A DNA stretch of 64,000 bases from JAGNZR01 sp051656905 (GTDB taxonomy: Bacteria > Fusobacteriota > Fusobacteriia > Fusobacteriales > Fusobacteriaceae), in NCBI GenBank assembly GCA_051656905.1, contig JBOFJQ010000010.1, positions 62,001-126,000 of the forward strand, given 5' to 3'. Position numbers and translations under genes: made by a program. This document shows positions 51,853-61,133 of this stretch, piece after piece. Under the pieces are notes generated by a model. It made no database searches. It saw only the letters and a program-made list of their open reading frames with translations, and was not told the DNA's origin. The first letter of the stretch is position 1, and every line of letters begins with the position of its first letter.

Positions 51853-52647
51853 ATGTTAAAACTAAAAAAGGAAAATAAGAAAAAAGTATTAGTAATTTTA
51901 GTTGTAGTAGCATTTATCTCTTTTTTAGTTAAAAATAAAATTAAACTTGTTACAGAGGTAACAAGTTTAATTTTTAATCCTATTCAATCAAAGATTTATA
52001 AAACTGAAGGAAATATAGAAAATTTCGGGAAAGGTATTTTAAATTTTAAAGAGTTGGTAAAAGAGAATAATGATAATAGAGCTAAAGTTGCACTATTAGA
52101 AACAGAGGCACATTTATATAGAAATTTACAAAGTGAAAATGAAAGATTAAAAAAATTACTAGAAATAAAAAATGAGAGACCTGATTTGAAAATAGGAATA
52201 GTAATTTTTAGACATATCTATGATTTGTATAAAAATTTTACAATTAATTTAGGTGAAGAAGAGAAGATAAAAAAAAATATGGTTGCTGTTATTGGTAATA
52301 ATTTAGTAGGAAAAGTGGTTTCAGTATCACAAGATCACTCAATTGTAGAAACTATAAATAGTGAAGATTTTAACATTAGCGTAATTAACGATTTGCAAGT
52401 TTTAGGAATAGTAAAGGGGAATGAAGATGACCCTAGAAAGTTAATATTTATACCTTCTGTTAGTGATGAAAATGTAAATATTGGAGATACAATATATACT
52501 TCTGGAGTTAGTGATGTTTATCCTAAAGGATTGATTGTTGGGAAAATTATATCTAAATCAAAAGAAGAAGAGATGTTTTCAGTTGAACCGAGTGTAGATG
52601 TTTCTAAATTAACTGAAGTCATAATTATAGGAAAGGGTGTTGAGTAA
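51853..52647 (+). CDS. mreC: Rod shape-determining protein MreC
   Basis: This 264-residue protein has a short cytoplasmic basic start, one membrane helix (about 11-28), a coiled coil (about 70-100, with LETEAHLYRNLQSENERLKKLL) and a beta-rich periplasmic domain. The MreC hallmark is seen in GDTIYTSGVSDVYPKGLIVGKI. It scaffolds the elongation machinery, consistent with a rod or spindle shape. mreB and mreD are not adjacent, which is unusual. The next gene begins right at its stop. Confidence 0.93.
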   Translation: MLKLKKENKKKVLVILVVVAFISFLVKNKIKLVTEVTSLIFNPIQSKIYKTEGNIENFGKGILNFKELVKENNDNRAKVALLETEAHLYRNLQSENERLKKLLEIKNERPDLKIGIVIFRHIYDLYKNFTINLGEEEKIKKNMVAVIGNNLVGKVVSVSQDHSIVETINSEDFNISVINDLQVLGIVKGNEDDPRKLIFIPSVSDENVNIGDTIYTSGVSDVYPKGLIVGKIISKSKEEEMFSVEPSVDVSKLTEVIIIGKGVE

Positions 52648-53226
52648 TTGAAAAGAGTTTTTTTTGTTTTTTTGTTTTTTTGTAATGTTTTATTTTCAGA
52701 ATTGACTTCAAATATAAATAGTTTATCCTCAATAAAAAGTCTAAAGTTAAATGCAAAAGAGAGTTTTAATGATGGTAAAAATAAACGAATAGCGGAATAT
52801 GAATTAAGTATAGAACTTCCAGATAGAATGAAGAAAGTACAATTTTTGCCAGAAATAAATAAAGGTGAAATATATATATATTCGAAAGATGAAAGAATAG
52901 TTTATCTTCCTTTTTTTAATGAGGTTACAAAAGGAAAGATACCTGTAGGTGAAGCCAGTGTCGTGGATTACCTAAATAGAATTATTGAGTTAGAAAAAAA
53001 AGATAAAAATTTTAAAGAAGATTTTAATAAGAATTCTAGTGTTGTTTTTCAGAGTAAAGATAATGAAAGAATAATATTAAATAATATAAAAAATATAGAT
53101 GGATTTAGATTTCCAACAAATATAGAAGTTTATAGTGGCGAAAATAAAGTTTTAGATATAATCTTAGATAATATATCTTTTAACCCAAAATTTGAAAAAG
53201 ATGAATTTCAGCTGAAAAATGAATAG
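52648..53226 (+). CDS. LolA-like periplasmic protein (tentative)
   Basis: This 192-residue exported protein has a signal peptide (MKRVFFVFLFFCNVLFS). The body is rich in beta strands, beginning with SLSSIKSLKLNAKESF, an opening like that of LolA-type lipoprotein carriers. The pattern of short strands (ELSIELPDRMKKVQF) and a D/E-rich end agree, but no decisive motif is visible. If correct, it ferries lipoproteins to the outer membrane. Translation begins at TTG directly after the mreC stop. It overlaps recO by 8 bases. Confidence 0.55.
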   Translation: MKRVFFVFLFFCNVLFSELTSNINSLSSIKSLKLNAKESFNDGKNKRIAEYELSIELPDRMKKVQFLPEINKGEIYIYSKDERIVYLPFFNEVTKGKIPVGEASVVDYLNRIIELEKKDKNFKEDFNKNSSVVFQSKDNERIILNNIKNIDGFRFPTNIEVYSGENKVLDIILDNISFNPKFEKDEFQLKNE

Positions 53227-53887
53227 ACTACAGTGTGAAGGGATTATAATTTATAAAGAAGATTATAGTGAAGCTGATATTAGGATAGTAGTTCTTACAA
53301 ATACTAATGGATTAATAAACTTTTATATAAAAGGAATAAGAAAAACTAAAAAAAGAGATGTTGCAGCTGTTGATATTTTAGCTTATTCTAAACTAAATTT
53401 AATAAGAAAGAATGATACATATAATATTCAAGATATTGAATTATTAAAAGATTTTTCTAATATAAAAAAAGATTTAGATAAACTTTACCTAAGTATATAT
53501 TTATTAGATATTATAAAAAAGATACTAGTAGAGGAAGATTGTAGAGAGAAAGAGTTTTTATTACTAAAAAATACTCTTGATTATATGGAAAATCAAGATA
53601 AAAAAGAAAATCAGTTACTTGTAGTAGCATTTTTTCTTTTTAGAATAATAAAATTTGAAGGGGTATATTTCAATAGTATAAATAACTTTTTTCAAGATAA
53701 AAAAGAGAGTGATTTTTTAGAAGAGAAAGAAATATTAAAGAAATTTATAGAAAACAGGGTAAAAGATATTGGTTTAGAAGAATTAAATGAAAAAGTAATT
53801 TTTAGACTTATCTTATTATTGGAAGATTATATTAATAATCAATTGGAAATTAACTTAAATATTCGGGAAATATTAATAAAATATTGA
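53219..53887 (+). CDS. recO: DNA repair protein RecO
   Basis: This 222-residue protein has an N-terminal OB fold (GIIIYKEDYSEADIRIVVLTNTNGL), then KGIRKTKKRDVAAVDIL and a helical C-terminal domain. The zinc-finger cysteines of many RecO proteins are not seen. RecO loads RecA at gaps with RecR. Its ATG is inside the end of the preceding gene, so translation is coupled. Confidence 0.88.
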   Translation: MNRLQCEGIIIYKEDYSEADIRIVVLTNTNGLINFYIKGIRKTKKRDVAAVDILAYSKLNLIRKNDTYNIQDIELLKDFSNIKKDLDKLYLSIYLLDIIKKILVEEDCREKEFLLLKNTLDYMENQDKKENQLLVVAFFLFRIIKFEGVYFNSINNFFQDKKESDFLEEKEILKKFIENRVKDIGLEELNEKVIFRLILLLEDYINNQLEINLNIREILIKY

Positions 53888-53934
53888 AAATATAGAAAAT
53901 ATGGAATATAAAAGAATTATTGGAGTGTAATATT

Positions 53935-54402
53935 ATGCAAAAAATAAGAATAGTAGATTATATGGATGAGAATTTAATATCTTTGAGTTTAACTTCTAGG
54001 AATAAAGAAGATTTATTAAAAGAAGTTACTAATTTAATATCTAATTCTGAAAAAATAAAAGATTCGAAAGAGATATTAGATGCTTTACAAAAAAGAGAAC
54101 AAGTTGGAAGTACAGGAATTGGAAAAGGGGTTGCAATACCTCATGCAAAGACTGAAGCAGTTGAAAGCTTAACGATAGCTTTTGGAATTACAAAAGATAT
54201 GATAGATTATAAGTCTTTAGATAATGAAAAAGTTAATATGTTTTTCATTTTCGCTTCACCACTTAAAGACAGTCAAATTTATTTGAAAGTTTTAGCAAGA
54301 ATTTCAAGGTTGATAAGAGATGAAGAGTTTAGGAAAAGAATCTATTTATGTAAAACAGCAAAAGAGATTATAGAAGTAATAAAAGAAGAAGAGGGAAGTT
54401 AA
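53935..54402 (+). CDS. PTS EIIA (fructose/nitrogen type) domain protein
   Basis: This 155-residue EIIA of the fructose/mannitol class (PtsN-like) has the phospho-His in GVAIPHAKTEAV. The opening DYMDENLISLSL resembles PtsN. With no EIIB/C genes near, it may be regulatory rather than a sugar-uptake part. ATG 53935 lies 9 bases after TGGAG; an ATG at 53920 overlaps the site. nrdR starts one base after its stop. Confidence 0.88.
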   Translation: MQKIRIVDYMDENLISLSLTSRNKEDLLKEVTNLISNSEKIKDSKEILDALQKREQVGSTGIGKGVAIPHAKTEAVESLTIAFGITKDMIDYKSLDNEKVNMFFIFASPLKDSQIYLKVLARISRLIRDEEFRKRIYLCKTAKEIIEVIKEEEGS

Positions 54403-54403
54403 T

Positions 54404-54859
54404 ATGAGATGCCCATATTGTAATAGTGAGGAAACAAAGGTTATAGATAGTAGAGTTTCTACGGAAGGAAGTGCGGTTAAAAGAAGAAGAGAGTGTGTTG
54501 AATGTGAGAGAAGATTCAATACTTATGAAAAACTAGAAGATATAACTCTTTATGTAAAAAAGAAATCAGGTGGAAGAGAGAAGTTTCAAAGAGAAAAAAT
54601 TATAAGTGGTTTAACTCTTGCAATAATAAAAAGAGATGTTGGAATGGAGAAACTTCAAGAGTTAGTTGATGAGGTAGAAATAATCATTCAAAAATTGCCT
54701 AACAATGAAATTGGAAGTAAAGAGTTAGGAGATATTATTCTAGAAAAATTGTTGCTATTAGATGAAGTAGCGTATATAAGATTTGCTTCTGTATATAAAG
54801 AGTTTAAAGATTTAAAATCTTTTGTGGAGCTTATTGAACAAGTACAAAAAAGTAGGTAA
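54404..54859 (+). CDS. nrdR: Transcriptional repressor NrdR
   Basis: This 151-residue regulator has a zinc ribbon (MRCPYCN, ECVECERRF) and an ATP-cone (about 49-139, with KKSGGREKFQREKI). It represses ribonucleotide reductase genes, sensing dATP/ATP. The nrd genes are not in the window. Four bases separate it from aroQ. Confidence 0.96.
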   Translation: MRCPYCNSEETKVIDSRVSTEGSAVKRRRECVECERRFNTYEKLEDITLYVKKKSGGREKFQREKIISGLTLAIIKRDVGMEKLQELVDEVEIIIQKLPNNEIGSKELGDIILEKLLLLDEVAYIRFASVYKEFKDLKSFVELIEQVQKSR

Positions 54860-54863
54860 AAAT

Positions 54864-55298
54864 ATGAAAGTAGCTATATTAAATGGTGTAAATTTAAATT
54901 TTTTAGGAATAAGAGAGACTTCTATATATGGAAGCGATACCTTAGATCAAATTAATGAAAAAATAGAAAAATTCTGTATAGATTCAAATATTGAAATAGA
55001 ATTTTATCAATCAAATATAGAGGGTGAAATAGTAAATAAGATACATAGCTTACATAAGAGTGTAGATTATATAATTATAAATCCAGGAGCATATACTCAC
55101 TATAGTATAGCAATAAGAGATGCAATTTTAGCAGTGGGAATAAAAACAATAGAGGTTCATCTATCTAATGTAGATGCAAGAGAAGAATTTAGAAAACATT
55201 CAGTAATTTCAGATATAGCAGTAGGTAAAATATCTGGATTTGGAAGTTTTGGATATATAATGGCGCTAGAATATATAAAACAAAGGGGTAATATATAA
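54864..55298 (+). CDS. aroQ: Type II 3-dehydroquinate dehydratase
   Basis: The 144-residue enzyme has NGVNLNFLGIRE at the start and NPGAYTHYSIAIRDAI in the centre. VEVHLSN-like EVHLSNVDAREEF and a conserved HSVISDIAVGKISGFG follow. It dehydrates 3-dehydroquinate in the shikimate pathway. I use ATG 54864; a longer frame from 54822 overlaps nrdR and lacks family likeness. The fmt gene starts directly after. Confidence 0.93.
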   Translation: MKVAILNGVNLNFLGIRETSIYGSDTLDQINEKIEKFCIDSNIEIEFYQSNIEGEIVNKIHSLHKSVDYIIINPGAYTHYSIAIRDAILAVGIKTIEVHLSNVDAREEFRKHSVISDIAVGKISGFGSFGYIMALEYIKQRGNI

Positions 55299-56231
55299 AT
55301 GAAAATACTTTTTATGGGAACTCCAGAGTTTGCAGTTCCATCATTAGATGTTTTAAACGAAAAGCATGAAATAGTTGGGATTTTTACAAAGGTAGATAAA
55401 CCAAATACAAGAGGTGGAAAAATAAAATTTACACCTGTTAAAGAGTATGGTATAACACATAATATACCTGTTTATCAGCCAAATAATTTAAGAACAGAAG
55501 AAACTTATGAACTGGTAAAGGAGATTAATCCTGACCTTATAGTAGTAGTTGCTTATGGAAAAATAATTCCAAACAATATAATAGAGTTTCCAAAATATGG
55601 TATAATAAATGTACATTCTTCTATATTACCAAAATATAGAGGTGCAGCTCCTATAAATGCTGCAATAGTAGCTGGAGAAAAAGAGACTGGTGTAACTATA
55701 ATGGATATAGCAGAAGAACTTGACGCTGGTGATATCATAGAAATTGGTAAAACACCAATAACAGAAGAGGATAACTTTTTAACTCTTCACGATAGATTGA
55801 AAAATATTGGAGCTGAAACTCTTTCAATAGCTGTAGAGAAAATTTTTAATGGAACAGCTGTAAGAACTAAACAAGATCATAGTGCTGCAACATTTGTTAA
55901 ACCTTTTAAGAAAGAGGAGTGTAGAGTAAATTGGTCTAAGACAAGTGAAGAAGTATTTAATTTTGTAAGAGGAATGAGCCCATTTCCAGGAGTTTTTTCT
56001 GAAATAGATGGGAAACTTATGAAAATTGTAGAAGTTAAAAAATGTGAAAATGTATATTCTGATAAATCCTGTGGTGAAGTAGTGGATAAAGATAAGCATC
56101 AAGGGTTTATAGTGAAAACAGGAGATAAATCAGTTATACTAACAAAAATAAAACCAGAAAACAAAGGTATCATATCAGGTGTAGACTCAATAAATGGAAA
56201 ACAATTAAAAATAGAGGATACATTAATATAA
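55299..56231 (+). CDS. fmt: Methionyl-tRNA formyltransferase
   Basis: The 310-residue enzyme starts MKILFMGTPEFAVPSLDVL and has the catalytic Asn/His/Asp region NVHSSILPKYRGAAPINAAI with TGVTIMDIAEELDAGDI. A C-terminal OB domain binds tRNA. It formylates initiator Met-tRNA using 10-formyl-THF. folD, which supplies that cofactor, is the next gene, a sensible pairing. No def gene is adjacent. Confidence 0.97.
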   Translation: MKILFMGTPEFAVPSLDVLNEKHEIVGIFTKVDKPNTRGGKIKFTPVKEYGITHNIPVYQPNNLRTEETYELVKEINPDLIVVVAYGKIIPNNIIEFPKYGIINVHSSILPKYRGAAPINAAIVAGEKETGVTIMDIAEELDAGDIIEIGKTPITEEDNFLTLHDRLKNIGAETLSIAVEKIFNGTAVRTKQDHSAATFVKPFKKEECRVNWSKTSEEVFNFVRGMSPFPGVFSEIDGKLMKIVEVKKCENVYSDKSCGEVVDKDKHQGFIVKTGDKSVILTKIKPENKGIISGVDSINGKQLKIEDTLI

Positions 56232-56256
56232 AATAAGTAGTTTTTTAAGGAGAAAA

Positions 56257-57108
56257 ATGTTACTAGATGGAAAGAAAGTTTCAGCAGAAATAAAGTTAGA
56301 AGTAAAAGAAGAAGTAGAGAGCTTTTTAAAAAAGGGATTGCCACAGCCAGGATTAGCAGTTATAATTGTAGGTGAGGATAAAGCTTCTCAAATATATGTT
56401 GGTTCAAAAACAAGAAGTTGTGCAGAAGCAGGAATAAAAAGTGAACATATAAAATTTCCTGAAAATACAACAGAAGAAGACCTTATAAAAGAGGTAGAAA
56501 GATTAAATAATGACGATACTATAGATGCTATATTAGTGCAAATGCCTTTACCAAAACATATAAATTCAAGTGCAGTCATAGAAAAAATTTCTCCTAAAAA
56601 AGATGTAGATTGTTTTACAAGTACAAATATAGGAAATGTTTATCTAGGAGTAGAGGATACAGTTTACCCATGCACACCTTTTGGAATTGTTCAGATTTTA
56701 AAAAAGTATGAACTTAGCGTTGAAGGAAAAGATGTTGTAGTAATTGGAAGAAGTAATATTGTAGGAAAACCTATGGCATTAATGCTTGTAAATATGGGAG
56801 CAACAGTAACTATTTGTAATAGTAAAACAAAAGATTTAAAAGAAAAAACAAAGCAAGCAGAAATTTTAATATCTTGTGTTGGAAAGAAAGATTTTATAAC
56901 AGAGGATATGGTAATGCCTGGAGCTATTATAATAGATGTAGGAATAAATAGAGTAGATGGAAAAATATATGGGGATGTAGATTTTGAAAATGTTTCAAAA
57001 AAAGCTTCTTATATAACTCCAGTTCCTGGTGGAGTTGGGGTAATGACAGTAGCAATGTTATTAAAAAATTGTATTAATTTATATAAAAAAAATAGAGGTG
57101 AAAAATGA
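56257..57108 (+). CDS. folD: Bifunctional methylene-THF dehydrogenase/cyclohydrolase
   Basis: The 283-residue enzyme has VGEDKASQIYVGSKTRSC (Tyr and Lys of the active site), VQMPLPKHI, GRSNIVGKPMALML (NADP binding) and TPVPGGVGVMTVAMLLKN. It interconverts 5,10-methylene-, methenyl- and 10-formyl-THF. The ATG has AAGGAG upstream. It overlaps accB by four bases (ATGA). Confidence 0.97.
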   Translation: MLLDGKKVSAEIKLEVKEEVESFLKKGLPQPGLAVIIVGEDKASQIYVGSKTRSCAEAGIKSEHIKFPENTTEEDLIKEVERLNNDDTIDAILVQMPLPKHINSSAVIEKISPKKDVDCFTSTNIGNVYLGVEDTVYPCTPFGIVQILKKYELSVEGKDVVVIGRSNIVGKPMALMLVNMGATVTICNSKTKDLKEKTKQAEILISCVGKKDFITEDMVMPGAIIIDVGINRVDGKIYGDVDFENVSKKASYITPVPGGVGVMTVAMLLKNCINLYKKNRGEK

Positions 57109-57557
57109 AAATTGATTTAGAAGTAGTAAAAAGTCTAGCTAAAAATATCAATAAGTATAATTTAAGTGAGTTAACACTAGAAGGGGAAGGGGAAAAATTA
57201 ACAATAAAAAGAGAAGTTCCTCAAGAGCAAGTTGTTACTCAAGTAGTTCAGCAAAGAGTTGCACCACAAGTAGAAGAGATAGTAGAGGTTCCTTCTAAAG
57301 AAGTGGTAGCTGAGAAGCCAGAAGGGGAAACTTTAAATTCGCCAATGGTAGGAACTTTTTATGGTTCACCAGCACCAGGAGCAGCCAATTTTGTAGTTGT
57401 AGGGCAAGAAGTTAATGAAGGGGATACTCTTTGCATAGTTGAAGCAATGAAACTTATGAATGAAGTTAAAGCAACTAAAAAATGTAGAATAGAAGCTATT
57501 TTAGTAAAAGACGGAGATGTATTAAAGAAAGGACAAAGTATTTTTGTAATCTCTTAA
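57105..57557 (+). CDS. accB: Biotin carboxyl carrier protein
   Basis: This 150-residue carrier has an N-terminal helical segment, a linker rich in Val, Gln and Pro, and a biotinyl domain (about 75-150). Biotin is attached to the Lys of EAMKLMNEVKA. The form with thumb (TFYGSPAPGAANFV) matches AccB of acetyl-CoA carboxylase. It is coupled to folD and followed by a terminator, so accC is not adjacent as it often is. Confidence 0.92.
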   Translation: MKIDLEVVKSLAKNINKYNLSELTLEGEGEKLTIKREVPQEQVVTQVVQQRVAPQVEEIVEVPSKEVVAEKPEGETLNSPMVGTFYGSPAPGAANFVVVGQEVNEGDTLCIVEAMKLMNEVKATKKCRIEAILVKDGDVLKKGQSIFVIS

Positions 57558-57600
57558 TTTTAAATTTAAATAGAAACAATAAAAAAAATCAATAAAAAAA

Positions 57601-57657
57601 AGGAAGATTCTTAAGGTAATTTAGTTATATATTATCTTAAGGATCTTCCTTTTTTTA
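57601..57657 (+). terminator. Intrinsic terminator after accB
   Basis: AGGAAGATTCTTAAGGTAAT pairs with ATTATCTTAAGGATCTTCCT (two G-T type pairs) around a 10-base loop, followed by seven T and preceded by A runs. Confidence 0.85.
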
Positions 57658-57738
57658 TTAGTGACATTGGATAAAGGAAAATAAATAAGTAAATTGTATA
57701 AAATATAAAGAAATTATTTATACAAGATATAAGTAATA

Positions 57739-57768
57739 ACCCATTAAAGTTGTAAAATTATAATGGGT
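57739..57768. promoter_or_regulatory. Inverted repeat before the CBS-domain gene
   Basis: ACCCATTA (57739-57746) and TAATGGGT (57761-57768) are perfect arms 14 bases apart. A TATAAT lies at 57778-57783 just downstream, and the gene starts at 57803. It may be an operator; it could also be a short hairpin. Confidence 0.4.
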
Positions 57769-57802
57769 GTGTTAAAATATAATATAAGTAGGGGGAGTAA
57801 TT

Positions 57803-58249
57803 ATGAGAAAAATTTCTGATATTATGAACAAAAATTTAGTGGTTATAAATAAAGAGACAGGGTTAGATGAAATTATAAAAATCATGAAGACTAATAGAAT
57901 TGGAAAACTTCCAGTTATTGATGAAAATGGAGAGGTTTTAGGAGTTGTTACAAGGGATGATATCTTAGTAAGAGAGGAAAAATTACCTATGCAACCGATG
58001 ATAGCTTTTTGGGAAGTATTAATAAGTTTGCCAACTAGCAAAGAATTTCAAGATAAAATAAAAAAAATGAGTTCATATAAAGCTGGAGATTTATTTAGTA
58101 ATAATTACTATATTGCAACCTCAAATGATAATTTAGAAGATGTTATTACAGAAATGTTAGACAATAGATATGAATATACTCTTATTATAGAGGATAAAAA
58201 GTTAATAGGTATTGTAACAAAAAGTGATTTAATTGATAAGTGTTTCTAA
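57803..58249 (+). CDS. CBS-domain pair protein
   Basis: This 148-residue soluble protein is made of two CBS motifs (about 6-60 and 88-146). It opens ISDIMNKNLVVINKETGLDEIIKIM and has ...GVVTRDDILV in the middle and GIVTKSDLIDKCF at the end. Such Bateman modules bind adenine nucleotides and act as sensors. The partner is unknown. The gene stands alone, with an inverted repeat ahead; the CNNM gene downstream also has CBS domains. Confidence 0.88.
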   Translation: MRKISDIMNKNLVVINKETGLDEIIKIMKTNRIGKLPVIDENGEVLGVVTRDDILVREEKLPMQPMIAFWEVLISLPTSKEFQDKIKKMSSYKAGDLFSNNYYIATSNDNLEDVITEMLDNRYEYTLIIEDKKLIGIVTKSDLIDKCF

Positions 58250-58304
58250 GTTATAAAAATATTTTTATATAGGTATATATTAAGAAGGAAGGTGTTATTT
58301 TAAA

Positions 58305-59585
58305 TTGGAGATAAGTAATAGTGTGCTAAGAGACATAGGGATTCTAGTTTTCTTAGTTTTGTTGTCAGGGATTTTTTCTGCCTCAGAAACAGCGTTGACT
58401 TCTTTTAGAAGTATTTCATTAGAGGAGGTGGATTTAAAACATCCAAAAGAAGCAAATCTATTAAAAAAATGGTTGAAGTATCCGAATGAAATATTAACAG
58501 GAATGCTTTTAGGTAATAACATAGTTAATATATTAGGGTCATCAATTGCAACTGCTCTAACGCTAGAAATTATGGGAAATAATAGACTGTCTATAGTGGT
58601 TTCTACAGTTATAATGACAGTTGTTATATTAATTTTTGGGGAGATAACTCCTAAAATAATCGCCAAAAATAATGCTGTAAAAATATCAAGAAAAGTAATT
58701 TTGCCAATGTATTATTTAGCTTATGTAACTAAACCAATAGTTTTTATCCTAATGGGGATTTCAAAAATAATTGGTAGGATGCTAGGAATAGAGATAAAAG
58801 ATGAAGCTTTAATGATAACAGAAAAAGATATTATATCATTTGTTAATGTTGGAGAAGCTGAAGGAATAATAGAAGAGGGTGAAAAGGAGATGATTCACTC
58901 AATTTTTGAATTTGGAGAAACAACAGCTAAAGAGGTTATGACACCAAGAACATCGATGTATTCAATAGAAGGAACAAAAACAATAGATGCTATTTGGGAA
59001 GAACTTATAGAAACAGGATTTTCAAGAATACCTGTATACGAGGAGACTATAGACAACATTATAGGTATTTTATATGTTAAAGATATCTTAAAAGCTGTAA
59101 AATCTGGAGATACAGATGTTGAAATTAAAAAATTTGTAAGAACTACTTATTTTGTTCCAGAAACTAAATCAATTATAGAAATATTGAAAGAGTTTCAAAA
59201 TAAAAAAGTGCATATAGCAATGGTTCTAGATGAATATGGTGGAACTGTAGGATTAGTCACAATTGAAGATCTGATTGAAGAAATTGTTGGAGAAATCAGA
59301 GATGAATTTGATAAAGAGGAAGATGAACAGATAATGAAGCATGGAGAAAATAGTTACATTATCGATGCGATGTTAGATGTAGAAACCATCAATAAAGAGT
59401 TAGAATTAGAACTTCCAACTTCTGATGATTATGAAAGCTTAGGGGGATTAATAATAACAAATATCTCAAAAGTAGCAGTAATTGGAGACGAAGTTGAAAT
59501 AGAAGGGGTTAAATTAAAAGTTGTAGAATTAGATAAACTTAGAATTTCTAAAGTTTTGTTAAGTATCAACGAAGGTGAAGAATAA
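58305..59585 (+). CDS. CNNM/CorC (hemolysin C-like) transporter-family protein, second copy
   Basis: This 426-residue protein has DUF21/CNNM helices (GIFSASETALTSFRSISLEEV, FGEITPKIIAKNNA), two CBS domains (about 200-320; EVMTPRTSMYSIEG, LDEYGGTVGLVTIEDLIEEIVGEI) and a CorC_HlyC domain (about 335-420). It is the more typical CorC type, likely acting in Mg2+/Co2+ export. It appears to start at TTG 58305, after AAGGAAGGTG. It shares helix-CBS-CorC layout with the 17631 gene but the sequences differ clearly. Confidence 0.9.
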   Translation: MEISNSVLRDIGILVFLVLLSGIFSASETALTSFRSISLEEVDLKHPKEANLLKKWLKYPNEILTGMLLGNNIVNILGSSIATALTLEIMGNNRLSIVVSTVIMTVVILIFGEITPKIIAKNNAVKISRKVILPMYYLAYVTKPIVFILMGISKIIGRMLGIEIKDEALMITEKDIISFVNVGEAEGIIEEGEKEMIHSIFEFGETTAKEVMTPRTSMYSIEGTKTIDAIWEELIETGFSRIPVYEETIDNIIGILYVKDILKAVKSGDTDVEIKKFVRTTYFVPETKSIIEILKEFQNKKVHIAMVLDEYGGTVGLVTIEDLIEEIVGEIRDEFDKEEDEQIMKHGENSYIIDAMLDVETINKELELELPTSDDYESLGGLIITNISKVAVIGDEVEIEGVKLKVVELDKLRISKVLLSINEGEE

Positions 59586-59586
59586 A

Positions 59587-60276
59587 ATGAGAAAAGGAAG
59601 TTTAAAAAGTTATTTTTATACAGGATTACTTTCAATGTTACCGATTATTTTAACTGTATATATTTTTAATACTATATTTCAATTTATATTTTCTTTGATT
59701 TCTAGAAGTTTCATATCAGTTACTCTAAAAGAGATGTTGTTAGAAATTCATAGAGCACCAAATGGAATAATAGTCACTAAAAGTATGACAAATTCCATAA
59801 TTAATGTGCTAACAATAGTTATTGTAATTACAATTTTAACAATTGTAGGATATACTTTAAATCATGTTTTTTTTAATAAAATAGTAAATAGAGTAAAAAA
59901 GATGTTTGAGAAAGCTCCAGTTATAAAGTATATTTATACAACTGTAAGCCAATTAGTCTCTCTTGTAAGTTCAGACAAGGCGTTGAGCTATAAGAAAGTA
60001 GCAGCTGTAGAATACCCTAGAAAAGGGATATATTCCATAGGTTTTATAACAGCTGAAAGAAATCCATTGATGGAAGTTCATTTAAATGATGAAGAAGTTT
60101 ATAACATTTTTATACCAACTTCGCCAAATCCAACTTCAGGAATGTTTGTAGTTATACCTAAATCAGAGGCAATAATTTTAGATATAAAAGTTGATGATGC
60201 GATAAAACTAATTATTTCAGGAGGAGCAATAGTTCCTAAGTTTAATGAGGAAGAGGAGAAGAAGGTATGTGATTAA
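59587..60276 (+). CDS. DUF502 family membrane protein
   Basis: This 229-residue protein has two membrane helices (about 8-30 and 68-92) and a cytoplasmic or periplasmic domain with PRKGIYSIGFITAE and FIPTSPNPTSGMFVVIPKSEAI, the hallmark of DUF502. Its function is unknown. ATG 59587 is preferred, as GAAGGTGAAG precedes it; an upstream in-frame codon lies in the CNNM gene. Its end overlaps the next gene. Confidence 0.88.
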   Translation: MRKGSLKSYFYTGLLSMLPIILTVYIFNTIFQFIFSLISRSFISVTLKEMLLEIHRAPNGIIVTKSMTNSIINVLTIVIVITILTIVGYTLNHVFFNKIVNRVKKMFEKAPVIKYIYTTVSQLVSLVSSDKALSYKKVAAVEYPRKGIYSIGFITAERNPLMEVHLNDEEVYNIFIPTSPNPTSGMFVVIPKSEAIILDIKVDDAIKLIISGGAIVPKFNEEEEKKVCD

Positions 60277-61123
60277 ACTAATCTTTATAGTTAGTATTTT
60301 TTTCCTTACTTCATGCAGTAACAGTACTAAAAAAGAAAATAAATTTTCAGATAAAAATGAGTACTATATATTAAGAGGAATAAATTATTCACAAAATAAA
60401 GATTATAAAAATGCTATAAGAGAGTTTGAAGTAGTGTATAGAAGAGATAAAAAAAATATAATGACAATGAGAGAACTTGCTTACTGTTATATTGAAACAG
60501 ATGGTAAAGATAAAGCTATTGAAATATATAAGGAAATCTTAAAATATGATGAAAAAGATGAAATATCATTAAAAAATTTATCATATTTATACTACGAAAA
60601 AAATGATTTTGTAACTTCAAGACATTATCTATTTCTAATACCTAGTGATAGAAATGACATTTTTATGTATAAAATGAGAGGTTATTTGTATTTTGAAGAA
60701 AAAAATTATAAAGCATCATATGAAGAGTTGAGTAATGCTCTATTAATAAATAATGAATATGATGATATACTTTATGAAAGAATTATAACTCTTTTAAAAG
60801 TATTGAATAAAAAAGATGAACTGTATCAAATGTTAGAAAAAAACTACAGGGTGTATAATAAAAATAGAGATTATATAGTTTTATACTCTAATACAATGGT
60901 TCAGGAATTTAAAGAGATTGAAAAAGCAAAAATATCAATAAAAAGATATTTAATAGACAACTATAATGATACTGAGATGTTGTTATTGTTGATAGAGTTA
61001 GAAATAAATCTAGGAAACTATGAAAAAAGCAACGAGTTGTTAGGATTTGTAAAAGAAGAGTATAAACATAATGAAAAATATTTAAGAATAGTAGATACTT
61101 TAAATAATAATAAATTAAGATAA
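60269..61123 (+). CDS. TPR-repeat lipoprotein
   Basis: About 284 residues. A lipoprotein signal (IKLIFIVSIFFLTSC) gives a Cys near residue 17. The rest is about six helix-turn-helix repeats of TPR type, e.g. YSQNKDYKNAIREFEVVYRRD and AYCYIETDGKDKAIEIYKEIL. It probably serves as an envelope scaffold. I prefer GTG 60269 because GGAGAAGG sits just ahead; ATG 60245 would add an Arg-rich leader. It overlaps the DUF502 gene by eight bases. Confidence 0.75.
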   Translation: MIKLIFIVSIFFLTSCSNSTKKENKFSDKNEYYILRGINYSQNKDYKNAIREFEVVYRRDKKNIMTMRELAYCYIETDGKDKAIEIYKEILKYDEKDEISLKNLSYLYYEKNDFVTSRHYLFLIPSDRNDIFMYKMRGYLYFEEKNYKASYEELSNALLINNEYDDILYERIITLLKVLNKKDELYQMLEKNYRVYNKNRDYIVLYSNTMVQEFKEIEKAKISIKRYLIDNYNDTEMLLLLIELEINLGNYEKSNELLGFVKEEYKHNEKYLRIVDTLNNNKLR

Positions 61124-61133
61124 GGGTGAAAAA

